This document shows, one piece after another, positions 6,495-12,778 of a DNA stretch of 12,778 nucleotides. The number at the start of each line of letters is the position of its first letter. Within the stretch, counting starts at the first letter, position 1. The translations under genes and the position numbers were made by a program. Under the pieces are notes generated by a model that saw only the letters and a list, made by a program, of their open reading frames with translations, made no database searches and was not told the DNA's origin. This stretch comes from Enterobacteriaceae bacterium UBA3516 (GTDB lineage: Bacteria > Pseudomonadota > Gammaproteobacteria > Enterobacterales > Enterobacteriaceae), in the NCBI GenBank assembly GCA_002377245.1, contig DFPL01000261.1, positions 1 through 12,778 on the forward strand, in the 5' to 3' direction.

Positions 6495-7155
6495 CGATGC
6501 GGCCTCCATGCATATGCCCGTCGCTGAGGGACAGGACGCGGTAAGGACGGCTGGAAATAAGCCCCAGGGCATGCGTCGCCATCAGAACCGTTACCCCAAC
6601 GCGGTTGAACTCCTCGAAAAGACGTAAAATCCCCTCAGAGAGGGCTTCATCCAGGTTACCGGTCGGTTCATCCGCCAGCAGCACCGCAGGCTTGTTCACC
6701 ACCGCACGGGCAATGCCCACGCGCTGTTGCTCACCACCAGACAGCTGAATGGGGAAACTTCTCGCTTTGTCGAGCAAGCCCACTTTATCTAACGCCGCAG
6801 AGACGCGACGGCGGATGTCATCCCCGCTGGCGCCGGCAATAATCAACGGGATCGCCACGTTGTCGTATACCGTTCTGTCCATTAAGAGATGGTGATCCTG
6901 GAAAATCATGCCGATCTGTCGACGCAAAAACGGCACTTCGCGGTTTTTCAGGCGCGAAATATCATGCCCAGCAAACAGAATTTTCCCGGCGCTTGGCCGC
7001 TCGATGCCACAAATAAGCTTAAGCAGAGTACTTTTCCCTGCGCCGGAGTGGCCGGTCAGAAATGCCATCTCGCCCGGTTGCAGGTGGAAAGTCACCCCCT
7101 GCAACGCTTGTCTCCCACCGAGATAGGCTTTGCTGACGTGTTCAAAGCGAATCAT
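6487..7155 (-). CDS. ftsE: FtsE, division complex ATPase
   Basis: This is the cytoplasmic ATP-binding subunit of FtsEX. It couples ATP hydrolysis to conformational change in FtsX, and through EnvC to peptidoglycan hydrolases at the septum. At 222 aa it has the E. coli length. All ABC motifs are present: Walker A GHSGAGKS (35-42), Q-loop Gln86 in FQDHHLL, signature LSGGEQ (138-143), Walker B VLLADEP (158-164) with Glu163, and the switch His195 (MATHA). The ATG at 7155 follows the ftsY stop by 2 nt, and GAGGA lies at the end of ftsY, so the genes are tightly coupled. Its own end overlaps ftsX. No domain is missing or fused. Confidence 0.97.
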   Translation of the reverse strand: MIRFEHVSKAYLGGRQALQGVTFHLQPGEMAFLTGHSGAGKSTLLKLICGIERPSAGKILFAGHDISRLKNREVPFLRRQIGMIFQDHHLLMDRTVYDNVAIPLIIAGASGDDIRRRVSAALDKVGLLDKARSFPIQLSGGEQQRVGIARAVVNKPAVLLADEPTGNLDEALSEGILRLFEEFNRVGVTVLMATHALGLISSRPYRVLSLSDGHMHGGRIGE

Positions 7156-7157
7156 TG

Positions 7158-8630
7158 TTAATCCTCTCGGGCAAAAAGTGCCTCTATAAAATCGCCCGCA
7201 TTAAACGGACGCAGGTCCTCAATACGTTCGCCGACCCCGATGTAACGAATAGGAATGCCGAACTGATCGGCGACCGAGAAGATGACACCCCCCTTGGCGG
7301 TTCCGTCCAGCTTGGTCAGCGTTATCCCTGTCAGGCCAACAGCTTCATGGAACAGTTTGGCCTGGCTTACCGCATTCTGCCCGGTGCTGGCATCAATAGT
7401 CAGCATGATTTCATGCGGGGCATCCTCGTCCAGCTTTTTCATCACGCGGACAATTTTCTTCAGCTCTTCCATCAGGTGCGCTTTATTCTGCAAGCGCCCG
7501 GCAGTGTCGGCGATCAGCACATCCACGTGGCGCGCTTTCGCTGCCTGAATCGCATCAAAAATTACCGAAGCTGAGTCCGCACCGGTATGCTGAGCGATGA
7601 CCGGAATGTTGTTACGCTGGCCCCACACCTGCAACTGCTCAACGGCAGCGGCACGGAAGGTATCCCCAGCGGCCAGCATGACCGACTTGCCCTGCTGCTC
7701 AAACTGGCGCGCCAGTTTACCGATGGTAGTGGTTTTACCCACGCCGTTAACGCCAACCATCAGAATAACAAAAGGTGTTTTGCCTTCTACGTTCAGCGGC
7801 TCGTCGACGTTGGCAAGAATGTCACCCATCTCTTCTTTCAGCAAACCATAGAGTGCTTCGGCGTCACGTAACTGCTTGCGCGAGGCGCCTTCGGTCAGAT
7901 TGGCGATGATCTTACGGGTCGTTTCAACGCCCACATCGGCAATCAACAGCTGCTCTTCCAGCTCTTCAAAGAGATCATCATCGATTTTTTTGCCACGGAA
8001 CAGACTGATAAATCCGGAACCGAGGTTTTCTTTGGTTTTCAGCAGGCTGCGTTTAAGACGTGCGAAAAAGCCCTCTTTGGTTGGTTTCTCTTGCTCAACC
8101 ACGGCTTCTTCAACCGGTTCGTCTACAGATTCTTCTACCGGTGCGTCAACCGGTACAACCACCAGCGCCTCTTCTGCAGCAACAGCGGCTAAAGCCTGCG
8201 CTTCCAGCTCTTCATCGCTGAGCGGTGCCTCTTCTTCATCTACAGTTTCCTGCTCTGGCTGCCACTCTTCTTGTGCGTTGTCAGGCGCAGACACCTCTTC
8301 CGGCAACGGCAGCTCTTCGTGTTCAACCATCGCAGGCTGTGGGACTTCAACAATTTCTGGCCCGGCATCGCGTTCAACCGCAGCAGGCTGTGGCGCTTCA
8401 ACAATATCTGGCTCAGCATCGCGTTCAACGAGCTGTTCCGTCACCTCAACCACGTCTTGCGCGAAGGCTTCACTCTCCTGCTCGGTATGCGGTTGTTCAG
8501 ATTCGGCTGGCTGCGCCGTCTCCTGTTGCTGGACTTCTTCTTTTACTTGTTCTTTTACTTCTTCTTTTGCCTGATCTTTTTGCCCAAAGCCGAGCCAGGA
8601 GAAGAAGCCACGTTTCTTTTCATCCGCCAT
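7158..8630 (-). CDS. ftsY: FtsY, signal recognition particle receptor
   Basis: This GTPase receives SRP-ribosome complexes at the inner membrane for co-translational insertion. The ATG at 8630 gives 490 aa beginning MADEKKRGFFSWLGFGQ, the conserved membrane-binding N-terminus. The frame runs on to 8672, but without similarity. Residues 15-185 are the very acidic A domain, rich in Glu and Pro and variable between species. It includes a tandem 17-residue repeat at 68-101. The NG domain begins with the amphipathic GFFARLKRSLLKTKENLGSGF (around 187-207). It carries GTPase motifs GVNGVGKTT (293-301), DTAGRLQN (375-382) and TKLDGTAKGG (439-448). E. coli FtsY is 497 aa, and the difference lies in the A domain. 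A GGGAG 11 nt upstream is a slightly distant ribosome binding site. It is the first gene of ftsYEX and divergent from rsmD. Confidence 0.97.
   Translation of the reverse strand: MADEKKRGFFSWLGFGQKDQAKEEVKEQVKEEVQQQETAQPAESEQPHTEQESEAFAQDVVEVTEQLVERDAEPDIVEAPQPAAVERDAGPEIVEVPQPAMVEHEELPLPEEVSAPDNAQEEWQPEQETVDEEEAPLSDEELEAQALAAVAAEEALVVVPVDAPVEESVDEPVEEAVVEQEKPTKEGFFARLKRSLLKTKENLGSGFISLFRGKKIDDDLFEELEEQLLIADVGVETTRKIIANLTEGASRKQLRDAEALYGLLKEEMGDILANVDEPLNVEGKTPFVILMVGVNGVGKTTTIGKLARQFEQQGKSVMLAAGDTFRAAAVEQLQVWGQRNNIPVIAQHTGADSASVIFDAIQAAKARHVDVLIADTAGRLQNKAHLMEELKKIVRVMKKLDEDAPHEIMLTIDASTGQNAVSQAKLFHEAVGLTGITLTKLDGTAKGGVIFSVADQFGIPIRYIGVGERIEDLRPFNAGDFIEALFARED
8328..8429. repeat. 51-bp in-frame tandem duplication inside ftsY
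   Basis: Two adjacent 51-bp units (8379-8429 and 8328-8378) encode VERDAEPDIVEAPQPAA and VERDAGPEIVEVPQPAM. They differ at four residues. A degenerate continuation (VEHEELPLPEE) follows. The repeat lies in the disordered acidic domain, where length variation is tolerated. DNA similarity is as strong as the protein similarity, which points to a fairly recent duplication. Confidence 0.8.
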
Positions 8631-8757
8631 TTGCGACCATACTCCCGCGGTTAATTTATGGCACAAGCCCACATTGCCGTAGCCGGGGCTAAAAAAATGT
8701 AATTAGCTAAATAGTCTATCACTTTCCTGAACACGCTTCACCGCCTGCGGATTAAGG

Positions 8758-8786
8758 TTTCGCGCCGCGCGACACGCCGCTAGAAT
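8758..8786 (+). promoter_or_regulatory. Candidate rsmD promoter
   Basis: TAGAAT (8781-8786, 5/6 match to -10) has TTTCGC (8758-8763) 17 bp upstream as a poor -35. A start near 8793 would favour the rsmD ATG at 8819 over the one at 8798. The rest of 8631-8757 must hold the ftsY promoter on the other strand, but I could not identify it with confidence. Confidence 0.4.
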
Positions 8787-8818
8787 AGCAGGCCGAAATG
8801 ATGAGCAAAGCGAAGACC

Positions 8819-9421
8819 ATGAAGAAACCCACTCGGGCCACCACCGGCCAAATCCGCATCATTGGCGGACAATGGCGCGGACGAAAACTCCCTGTACCAG
8901 ACAGCCCCGGCCTGCGCCCTACCACCGACCGCGTGCGTGAAACCCTGTTCAACTGGCTGGCGCCGTCCATGGTTGATGCACATTGCCTTGACTGCTTTGC
9001 CGGCAGCGGCGCGCTGGGCTTAGAAGCGCTGTCCCGCTATGCCGCCAGCGCCACGCTGCTTGAGATGGAACGTGGCGTCGCGCAGCAGTTGCAGCAGAAT
9101 CTGGCGACATTAAAAGCCAGCAACGGCAACGTGGTCACCGGCAATTCCCTGGCATTTCTGGCCCAGGCGGGGACGCCGCACAATATCGTCTTCGTCGACC
9201 CGCCGTTTCGTAAAGGTATGCTCGAAGAAACCTTAACGCTGCTGGAAAACAACGGCTGGCTGGCGGATGACGCGCTAATCTATGTGGAAAGCGAAGTAGA
9301 AAACGGTCTGCCGCCGGTCCCGGCAAGCTGGAGTCTGCACCGGGAGAAAATCGCCGGGCAGGTCGCCTACCGTTTGTATCTGCGTGAATCACAAGGAGTG
9401 AAAGATGAACATACTGATTAA
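8819..9421 (+). CDS. rsmD: RsmD, 16S rRNA (guanine966-N2)-methyltransferase
   Basis: This SAM-dependent enzyme methylates N2 of G966 in 16S rRNA, in helix 31 near the P site of the 30S subunit. With the ATG at 8819 the protein is 200 aa and begins MKKP, as in the E. coli protein (198 aa). In-frame ATGs at 8798 and 8801 would add 7 or 6 residues. They are not favoured because the likely -10 box TAGAAT (8781-8786) would leave almost no leader. The RNA-binding start GQIRIIGGQWRGRKLP is followed by RPTTDRVRETLFNWL. The SAM-binding motif is DCFAGSGALGLEALSR (58-73), and the catalytic DPPF is at 127-130. The 3' end overlaps yhhL by 17 bp. It is divergent from ftsY, as in E. coli. Confidence 0.93.
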   Translation: MKKPTRATTGQIRIIGGQWRGRKLPVPDSPGLRPTTDRVRETLFNWLAPSMVDAHCLDCFAGSGALGLEALSRYAASATLLEMERGVAQQLQQNLATLKASNGNVVTGNSLAFLAQAGTPHNIVFVDPPFRKGMLEETLTLLENNGWLADDALIYVESEVENGLPPVPASWSLHREKIAGQVAYRLYLRESQGVKDEHTD

Positions 9422-9680
9422 CCTCGGGCGTCTGTTGATGCTCTTCGTCTGGGCGTTTCTTCTGCTGAACCTGTTTTCCCCGTTCCCGAAGCCACTCAAC
9501 ATCTTCGTCAATGTTGCCCTGTTCTTCACCGTGTTTATGCATGCGCTGCAGGCCACGATGATGAAAAAAACGCTGCCGAAAGACGGCCCGCAGATGACCC
9601 GCCTGGAAGAATTCCGCATCTTCCTGTTTGGTGTTTTTGAACTGCTGATTTGGCTCAAAAAACTCAAGGCAAAAAAATAA
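9405..9680 (+). CDS. yhhL: YhhL, small DUF1145 inner-membrane protein
   Basis: This is a 91-residue protein of unknown function, matching E. coli YhhL (DUF1145). Two hydrophobic helices are visible, about 5-25 (LINLGRLLMLFVWAFLLLNL) and 32-50 (IFVNVALFFTVFMHALQAT). A more amphipathic segment (RIFLFGVFELLIWL) and a Lys-rich end follow, so the C-terminus is probably cytoplasmic. The ATG at 9405 is preceded by AAGGAG at the end of rsmD, and the 17-bp overlap suggests translational coupling with the methyltransferase. No catalytic motif is seen. Confidence 0.88.
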   Translation: MNILINLGRLLMLFVWAFLLLNLFSPFPKPLNIFVNVALFFTVFMHALQATMMKKTLPKDGPQMTRLEEFRIFLFGVFELLIWLKKLKAKK

Positions 9681-9716
9681 AAGCACCTTTTTAAGATTCC
9701 CCTGTCTTCCGTAACA

Positions 9717-9746
9717 TTGTCATTCGCCCGTCGCGACCACTAAACT
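9717..9746 (+). promoter_or_regulatory. Candidate yhhN promoter
   Basis: TTGTCA (9717-9722, 5/6) and TAAACT (9741-9746, 4/6) are separated by 18 bp within the 124-bp gap between yhhL and yhhN. No clear terminator follows yhhL, so yhhN may also be reached by read-through. No ORF resembling YhhM is present in the gap. Confidence 0.35.
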
Positions 9747-9804
9747 CAAGGCAAGAGCCGTGGGCATGGTGCTCGCGATACAATAACGGATTCAGGGACT
9801 TATT

Positions 9805-10431
9805 ATGCTTTGGTCATTTATTGCTGTCTGTTTCTCCGCCTGGCTGTATGTGGATGCCTCCTACCGGGGGCCCACATGGCAACGCTGGGTGTTTAAACCC
9901 GTCACGCTACTCTTACTACTGTTGCTCGCCTGGCAGGCGCCGATGTTCGATGCCATTAGCTACCTTGTACTGGCCGGGCTTTGTGCGTCATTGGTCGGTG
10001 ATGCGCTCACGCTGCTGCCACGACAGCAGTTGTTGTATGCCATCGGGGCGTTTTTCCTCGCCCATCTGTTGTACACCATCTACTTCGCCAGTCAGATGAC
10101 GCTTTCATTTTTCTGGCCGCTGCCGGTTGCGCTGCTCATCATCGGCGCTCTGCTGATTGGGGTTATCTGGACGCGCCTTGAAACGCTGCGGATGCCGGTC
10201 TGTACCTTTATCGCCATGACGCTGGTGATGGTCTGGCTGGCAGGTGAACTGTGGTTCTTCCGCCCAACCAGCCCGGCGCTCTCTGCCTTCGTGGGTGCCG
10301 CCCTGCTGCTTATCAGCAATGTTGTCTGGCTGGGGAGCCACTATCGCCGTCGTTTCCGGGCAGATAACGCTATCTCCGCAGCCTGCTACTTTGCCGGGCA
10401 TTTTTTGATCGTGCGTTCACTGTATATTTAA
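9805..10431 (+). CDS. yhhN: YhhN, TMEM86/YhhN-family membrane protein
   Basis: This 208-residue polytopic inner-membrane protein has the E. coli YhhN length, with roughly seven or eight hydrophobic helices. Family landmarks are KP (31-32), the polar membrane motif SLVGDALTLLP with Asp66, FLAHLLYTIYF (84-94), and the final helix ACYFAGHFLIVRSL. Animal TMEM86 proteins of this family are lysoplasmalogenases that cleave the vinyl-ether bond of lysoplasmalogens. Enteric bacteria are not known to make plasmalogens, so the substrate here is unknown. The second conserved acidic position of TMEM86 (an SD motif) reads Ser171-Asn172. The ATG at 9805 has AGGGA (9794-9798) 6 nt upstream. The gene is followed closely by the zntA promoter and is on the same strand. 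Confidence 0.9.
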   Translation: MLWSFIAVCFSAWLYVDASYRGPTWQRWVFKPVTLLLLLLLAWQAPMFDAISYLVLAGLCASLVGDALTLLPRQQLLYAIGAFFLAHLLYTIYFASQMTLSFFWPLPVALLIIGALLIGVIWTRLETLRMPVCTFIAMTLVMVWLAGELWFFRPTSPALSAFVGAALLLISNVVWLGSHYRRRFRADNAISAACYFAGHFLIVRSLYI

Positions 10432-10436
10432 AACGC

Positions 10437-10468
10437 TTGACTCTGGAGTCGACTCCAGAGTGTATCCT
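10437..10468 (+). promoter_or_regulatory. zntA promoter with ZntR operator
   Basis: The -35 box TTGACT (10437-10442) and the -10 box TATCCT (10463-10468) are separated by 20 bp, the long spacer typical of MerR-family promoters. A perfect palindrome at 10440-10461, with halves ACTCTGGAGTC and GACTCCAGAGT, fills the spacer. This is the known ZntR site of E. coli zntA. ZntR with bound Zn, Cd or Pb untwists the spacer and activates transcription. zntR itself is not in the window. Confidence 0.93.
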
Positions 10469-10503
10469 CCGGTTAATGAGAAAATTATCATTCACCGGAG
10501 GAT
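10464..10503 (+). other. Inverted repeat covering the zntA ribosome binding site
   Basis: ATCCTCCGGT (10464-10473) and ACCGGAGGAT (10494-10503) are perfectly complementary over 10 bp. After one mismatch, AATGA (10475-10479) and TCATT (10488-10492) extend the stem by 5 bp around an 8-nt loop. The right arm contains GGAGGA (10497-10502), the ribosome binding site. The left arm overlaps the -10 box and lies before the predicted start near 10475. Only longer read-through transcripts would therefore contain both main arms. Confidence 0.7.
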
Positions 10504-10506
10504 GCC

Positions 10507-12708
10507 ATGTCGCCCCCCAATACCGCCAAAACCCCTCAGTTTGCCGCGCTGAAAATGCGCCCGGTGAACATCGAAACACCAACCTGCGAGTGCGGTGACG
10601 CATGCGAAACGTCTGTCACGCCCATTGAAAGCAGCGAAGGCGAACGCTATAGCTGGCTCGTCGCCGGGATGGACTGCGGTGCCTGTGCACGAAAAGTAGA
10701 AAATGCTGTACGCCAGATTGACGGCGTCAGTCTCGTTCAGGTGGCTTTTGCCACGGAAAAACTGACCGTGGTTGCCGCAAGCGATATTCGTCAGCAGGTG
10801 GAAAAAGCGGTTAAACAGGCGGGCTACAGCCTTAAGAGCGAAAGCGCGCCTGCAGAACCTGCCCCTTCCCGGCTGCGGGAAAATCTGCCGCTGATTCTGC
10901 TGATGGTGATGATGAGCGCAAGCTGGCTGCTGGAGCAGTTTAACCACCCCTTTGGTCAGGCAGCATTTATCATTACCACCCTGGTGGGCTTGTTCCCGAT
11001 TGCCCGCCAGGCATTACGCCTGATGCGCAGTGGCAGCTGGTTTGCCATTGAAACATTGATGAGCGTGGCCGCCATTGGGGCGTTGTTTATCGGCGCTACT
11101 GCAGAAGCGGCGATGGTACTGCTGCTGTTCCTCGTGGGGGAACGACTCGAAGGCTGGGCCGCCAGCCGTGCCCGTCGTGGCGTCAGCGCATTAATGGCGC
11201 TAAAACCGGATACCGCCATCCGCATCGTCGATGGCAAGCGCGAGAGCGTAACGGCCGGCGTGCTGCGCCCAGGCGATGTGATTGAAGTCCCGGCCGGGGG
11301 GCGTTTACCGGCAGATGGTAAGTTGATATCTCCTTTCGCCAGCTTTGATGAGAGTGCCTTAACCGGCGAATCTCTCCCCGTAGAGCATGCCCGCGGTGAC
11401 AGCATTCCGGCCGGTGCCACCAGCGTTGACCGCCTGGTAACGCTCAACGTGGTGTCAATGCCCGGCGAAAGTGCTATCGACCGCATCCTGAAGCTGATTG
11501 AAGAAGCTGAAGAACGTCGCGCGCCCATCGAACGTTTTATCGACCGCTTCAGCCGGATTTATACCCCCGCTATCATGGTGGTCGCTCTGCTGGTAGCCGT
11601 TGTGCCGCCGCTGATGTTGGGCGACGCATGGCTGGCATGGATCTATAAAGGGCTGACGCTGCTGTTGATCGGTTGCCCGTGCGCGCTGGTGATCTCAACA
11701 CCAGCAGCGATTACCTCAGGACTTGCCGCCGCCTCCCGATATGGTGCGTTGATTAAAGGGGGGGCCGCCCTGGAGCAACTGGCGTCCGTTCAGCAGCTCG
11801 CCTTCGATAAAACCGGCACCTTAACCGAGGGCAAGCCCAATGTGACCGGTATTTACCCGCTTGCCGATAGCAGTGAAGACACACTGCTGATGCTGGCTGC
11901 CGCCGTTGAACAAGGTTCGACTCACCCCCTCGCACAGGCCATTTTGCGCGAAGCCGAAGCGCGCCGGTTGGTTCTGCCTCACGCTGAAAACCAACGTGCG
12001 TTAGTGGGCAAAGGGATTGAAGCCCAGGTCAATGGGGAATCCATACGCCTGAGCGCACCGGATAAACTGGCTGGTAATTTACTGGAAGACAATCTGCTAA
12101 CGGCTATTCGTCATCAGGAAAATCAGGGCGAAACGGTGATTGTGGTGCTGCGAGAAGGGGCGGTAATGGGGTCGATTGCCCTGCGCGACACCCTGCGTGA
12201 GGACGCACGCCAGGCCATTGCGGCACTGCGGGAACTTGGCATACAGGGCGTGATGCTGACCGGGGATAACCCCCGCGCCGCGGCGACCATTGCCGCTGAG
12301 CTGAAGATGGATTTCCGTGCCGGTCTGTTGCCGGAAGATAAAGTCAACGCGGTGATTGCGTTGAATAAACAGGCACCGCTGGCGATGGTCGGCGACGGTA
12401 TTAACGACGCCCCTGCCATGAAGGCCGCCACCATCGGCATTGCCATGGGCAGCGGAACGGACGTGGCGCTGGAAACGGCCGATGCGGCCTTAACGCATAA
12501 TCGGCTCGGTGGTCTGGCGCAGATGATAACTTTAGCCCGCGCCACGCAGGCCAATATTCGCCAGAACATCGCGCTCGCGCTGGGACTGAAAGCCATATTC
12601 CTGGTGACAACATTGCTTGGCATGACCGGGTTATGGCTGGCCGTGCTGGCCGATACCGGCGCAACGGTACTGGTAACAGCAAACGCCCTGCGGCTTCTGC
12701 GGAGGTAA
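10507..12708 (+). CDS. zntA: ZntA, Zn(II)/Cd(II)/Pb(II)-exporting P1B-type ATPase
   Basis: This inner-membrane pump exports toxic divalent soft metals from the cytoplasm using ATP. The 733 residues match E. coli ZntA (732). The order is a Cys-containing N-terminus (CECGDAC, 27-33), a heavy-metal-associated domain with GMDCGACARK (Cys57, Cys60), and membrane helices in about 125-215. The actuator follows with SALTGES (283-289). The transmembrane metal motif is CPC (390-392). The phosphorylation Asp434 lies in DKTGT, with HP (473-474) in the nucleotide domain, TGDNPR (585-590) and MVGDGINDAP (627-636). Asp716 in LADTG of the last helices corresponds to the metal-binding Asp714 of E. coli. Together these are the Zn/Cd/Pb subgroup features. 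The start ATG at 10507 follows GGAGGA by 4 nt. The gene is single, with its own ZntR promoter and terminator. Confidence 0.97.
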   Translation: MSPPNTAKTPQFAALKMRPVNIETPTCECGDACETSVTPIESSEGERYSWLVAGMDCGACARKVENAVRQIDGVSLVQVAFATEKLTVVAASDIRQQVEKAVKQAGYSLKSESAPAEPAPSRLRENLPLILLMVMMSASWLLEQFNHPFGQAAFIITTLVGLFPIARQALRLMRSGSWFAIETLMSVAAIGALFIGATAEAAMVLLLFLVGERLEGWAASRARRGVSALMALKPDTAIRIVDGKRESVTAGVLRPGDVIEVPAGGRLPADGKLISPFASFDESALTGESLPVEHARGDSIPAGATSVDRLVTLNVVSMPGESAIDRILKLIEEAEERRAPIERFIDRFSRIYTPAIMVVALLVAVVPPLMLGDAWLAWIYKGLTLLLIGCPCALVISTPAAITSGLAAASRYGALIKGGAALEQLASVQQLAFDKTGTLTEGKPNVTGIYPLADSSEDTLLMLAAAVEQGSTHPLAQAILREAEARRLVLPHAENQRALVGKGIEAQVNGESIRLSAPDKLAGNLLEDNLLTAIRHQENQGETVIVVLREGAVMGSIALRDTLREDARQAIAALRELGIQGVMLTGDNPRAAATIAAELKMDFRAGLLPEDKVNAVIALNKQAPLAMVGDGINDAPAMKAATIGIAMGSGTDVALETADAALTHNRLGGLAQMITLARATQANIRQNIALALGLKAIFLVTTLLGMTGLWLAVLADTGATVLVTANALRLLRR

Positions 12709-12712
12709 AAGC

Positions 12713-12739
12713 AAAACGGCACCACCGGGTGCCGTTTTT
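12713..12739 (+). terminator. zntA rho-independent terminator
   Basis: CGGCACC (12717-12723) pairs with GGTGCCG (12728-12734) around a 4-nt loop. AAAA (12713-12716) extends the stem into the T-run (12735-12739). It begins 4 nt after the zntA stop codon. Confidence 0.9.
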
Positions 12740-12742
12740 AGT

Positions 12743-12778
12743 GTTTGCTCCCTCTCCCGTGGGAGAGGGCCGGGGTGA
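12743..12778 (+). repeat. REP-like palindromic element, partial at window end
   Basis: GTTTGCT is followed by the perfect arms CCCTCTCCC (12750-12758) and GGGAGAGGG (12761-12769), then CCGGGGTGA, where the window stops. A GC-rich hairpin with a GGGGTGAG-type tail is characteristic of extragenic repeats in Enterobacter-like genomes. It lies 3 nt after the zntA terminator U-run and matches, inverted, the piece at 1-22. Confidence 0.75.

Noticed and set aside
5470..6627. Long plus-strand frames opposite ftsX and ftsE
   Set aside because: Low-complexity Arg/Ser-rich translations produced by the reading frame opposite a GC-rich gene; ftsX and ftsE are certain on the other strand.
7876..8574. 232-residue Ser/Thr/Ala-rich frame opposite ftsY
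   Set aside because: It is the complement of the Glu/Pro-rich acidic domain of FtsY; its repetitive look comes from GAA/GAG codons read backwards.
8620..8640. Six-codon upstream ORF overlapping the ftsY start
   Set aside because: The ATG at 8640-8638 has its only Shine-Dalgarno candidate 1 nt away, too close to work; that site more likely serves ftsY.
10956..12725. Long minus-strand frames opposite zntA
   Set aside because: Shadow frames of a conserved P-type ATPase, without promoter or ribosome binding site.
1..12778. A new defence system, prophage, integron or CRISPR array
   Set aside because: No integrase, transposase, nuclease, toxin or spaced repeat array is present; nearly all genes are conserved enterobacterial core genes.

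Overview
The window looks like a chromosomal segment of an Enterobacteriaceae member close to Enterobacter, Klebsiella or Kosakonia. The gene order livJ ... rpoH-ftsX-ftsE-ftsY / rsmD-yhhL-yhhN-zntA is the Escherichia coli K-12 livJ-zntA neighbourhood, and the proteins match the E. coli products as I remember them almost residue for residue. Two differences from E. coli stand out. About 2.9 kb holding an aminotransferase and a divergent MocR regulator sits between livJ and rpoH, and yhhM is missing between yhhL and yhhN. The species cannot be fixed from the sequence alone.

Layout. 1-52: half of a REP-like palindrome and the livJ terminator. 58-1161 (-): livJ, the periplasmic branched-chain amino acid binding protein, with a leader carrying a C/A-rich stretch that looks like a GcvB sRNA target. 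1377-1395: aminotransferase terminator. 1413-2678 (-): GabT/PuuE-type 4-aminobutyrate aminotransferase. 2679-2784: short divergent control region with an 8-bp tandem repeat. 2785-4257 (+): MocR-family (PdxR/GabR-like) regulator starting at TTG. 4267-4296: shared bidirectional terminator. 4314-5168 (-): rpoH (sigma-32). 5169-5435: rpoH control region with a clear sigma-E promoter, a consensus DnaA box and an unexplained 10-bp-stem hairpin. 5436-8630 (-): the ftsY-ftsE-ftsX operon, transcribed right to left. 8819-9680 (+): rsmD and the overlapping yhhL. 9805-10431 (+): yhhN. 10437-10503: ZntR-controlled zntA promoter and leader. 10507-12708 (+): zntA. 12713-12739: zntA terminator, followed by a REP-like palindrome cut by the window edge.

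How the genes work together. livJ and the aminotransferase/regulator pair concern amino acid uptake and nitrogen metabolism. rpoH is the heat-shock sigma factor. FtsE/FtsX is the divisome ABC-like complex that controls septal peptidoglycan hydrolysis, and FtsY is the SRP receptor. RsmD methylates 16S rRNA, and ZntA exports Zn/Cd/Pb. Most of the window is conserved core chromosome. I did not find a phage, plasmid, transposase, CRISPR array or defence system.

The most interesting items are regulatory: an inverted repeat in the zntA leader that would hide the ribosome binding site only in read-through transcripts; the tandem operator-like repeat beside the MocR gene; the matching terminator-plus-REP arrangement at both ends of the window; and the hairpin between ftsX and rpoH.
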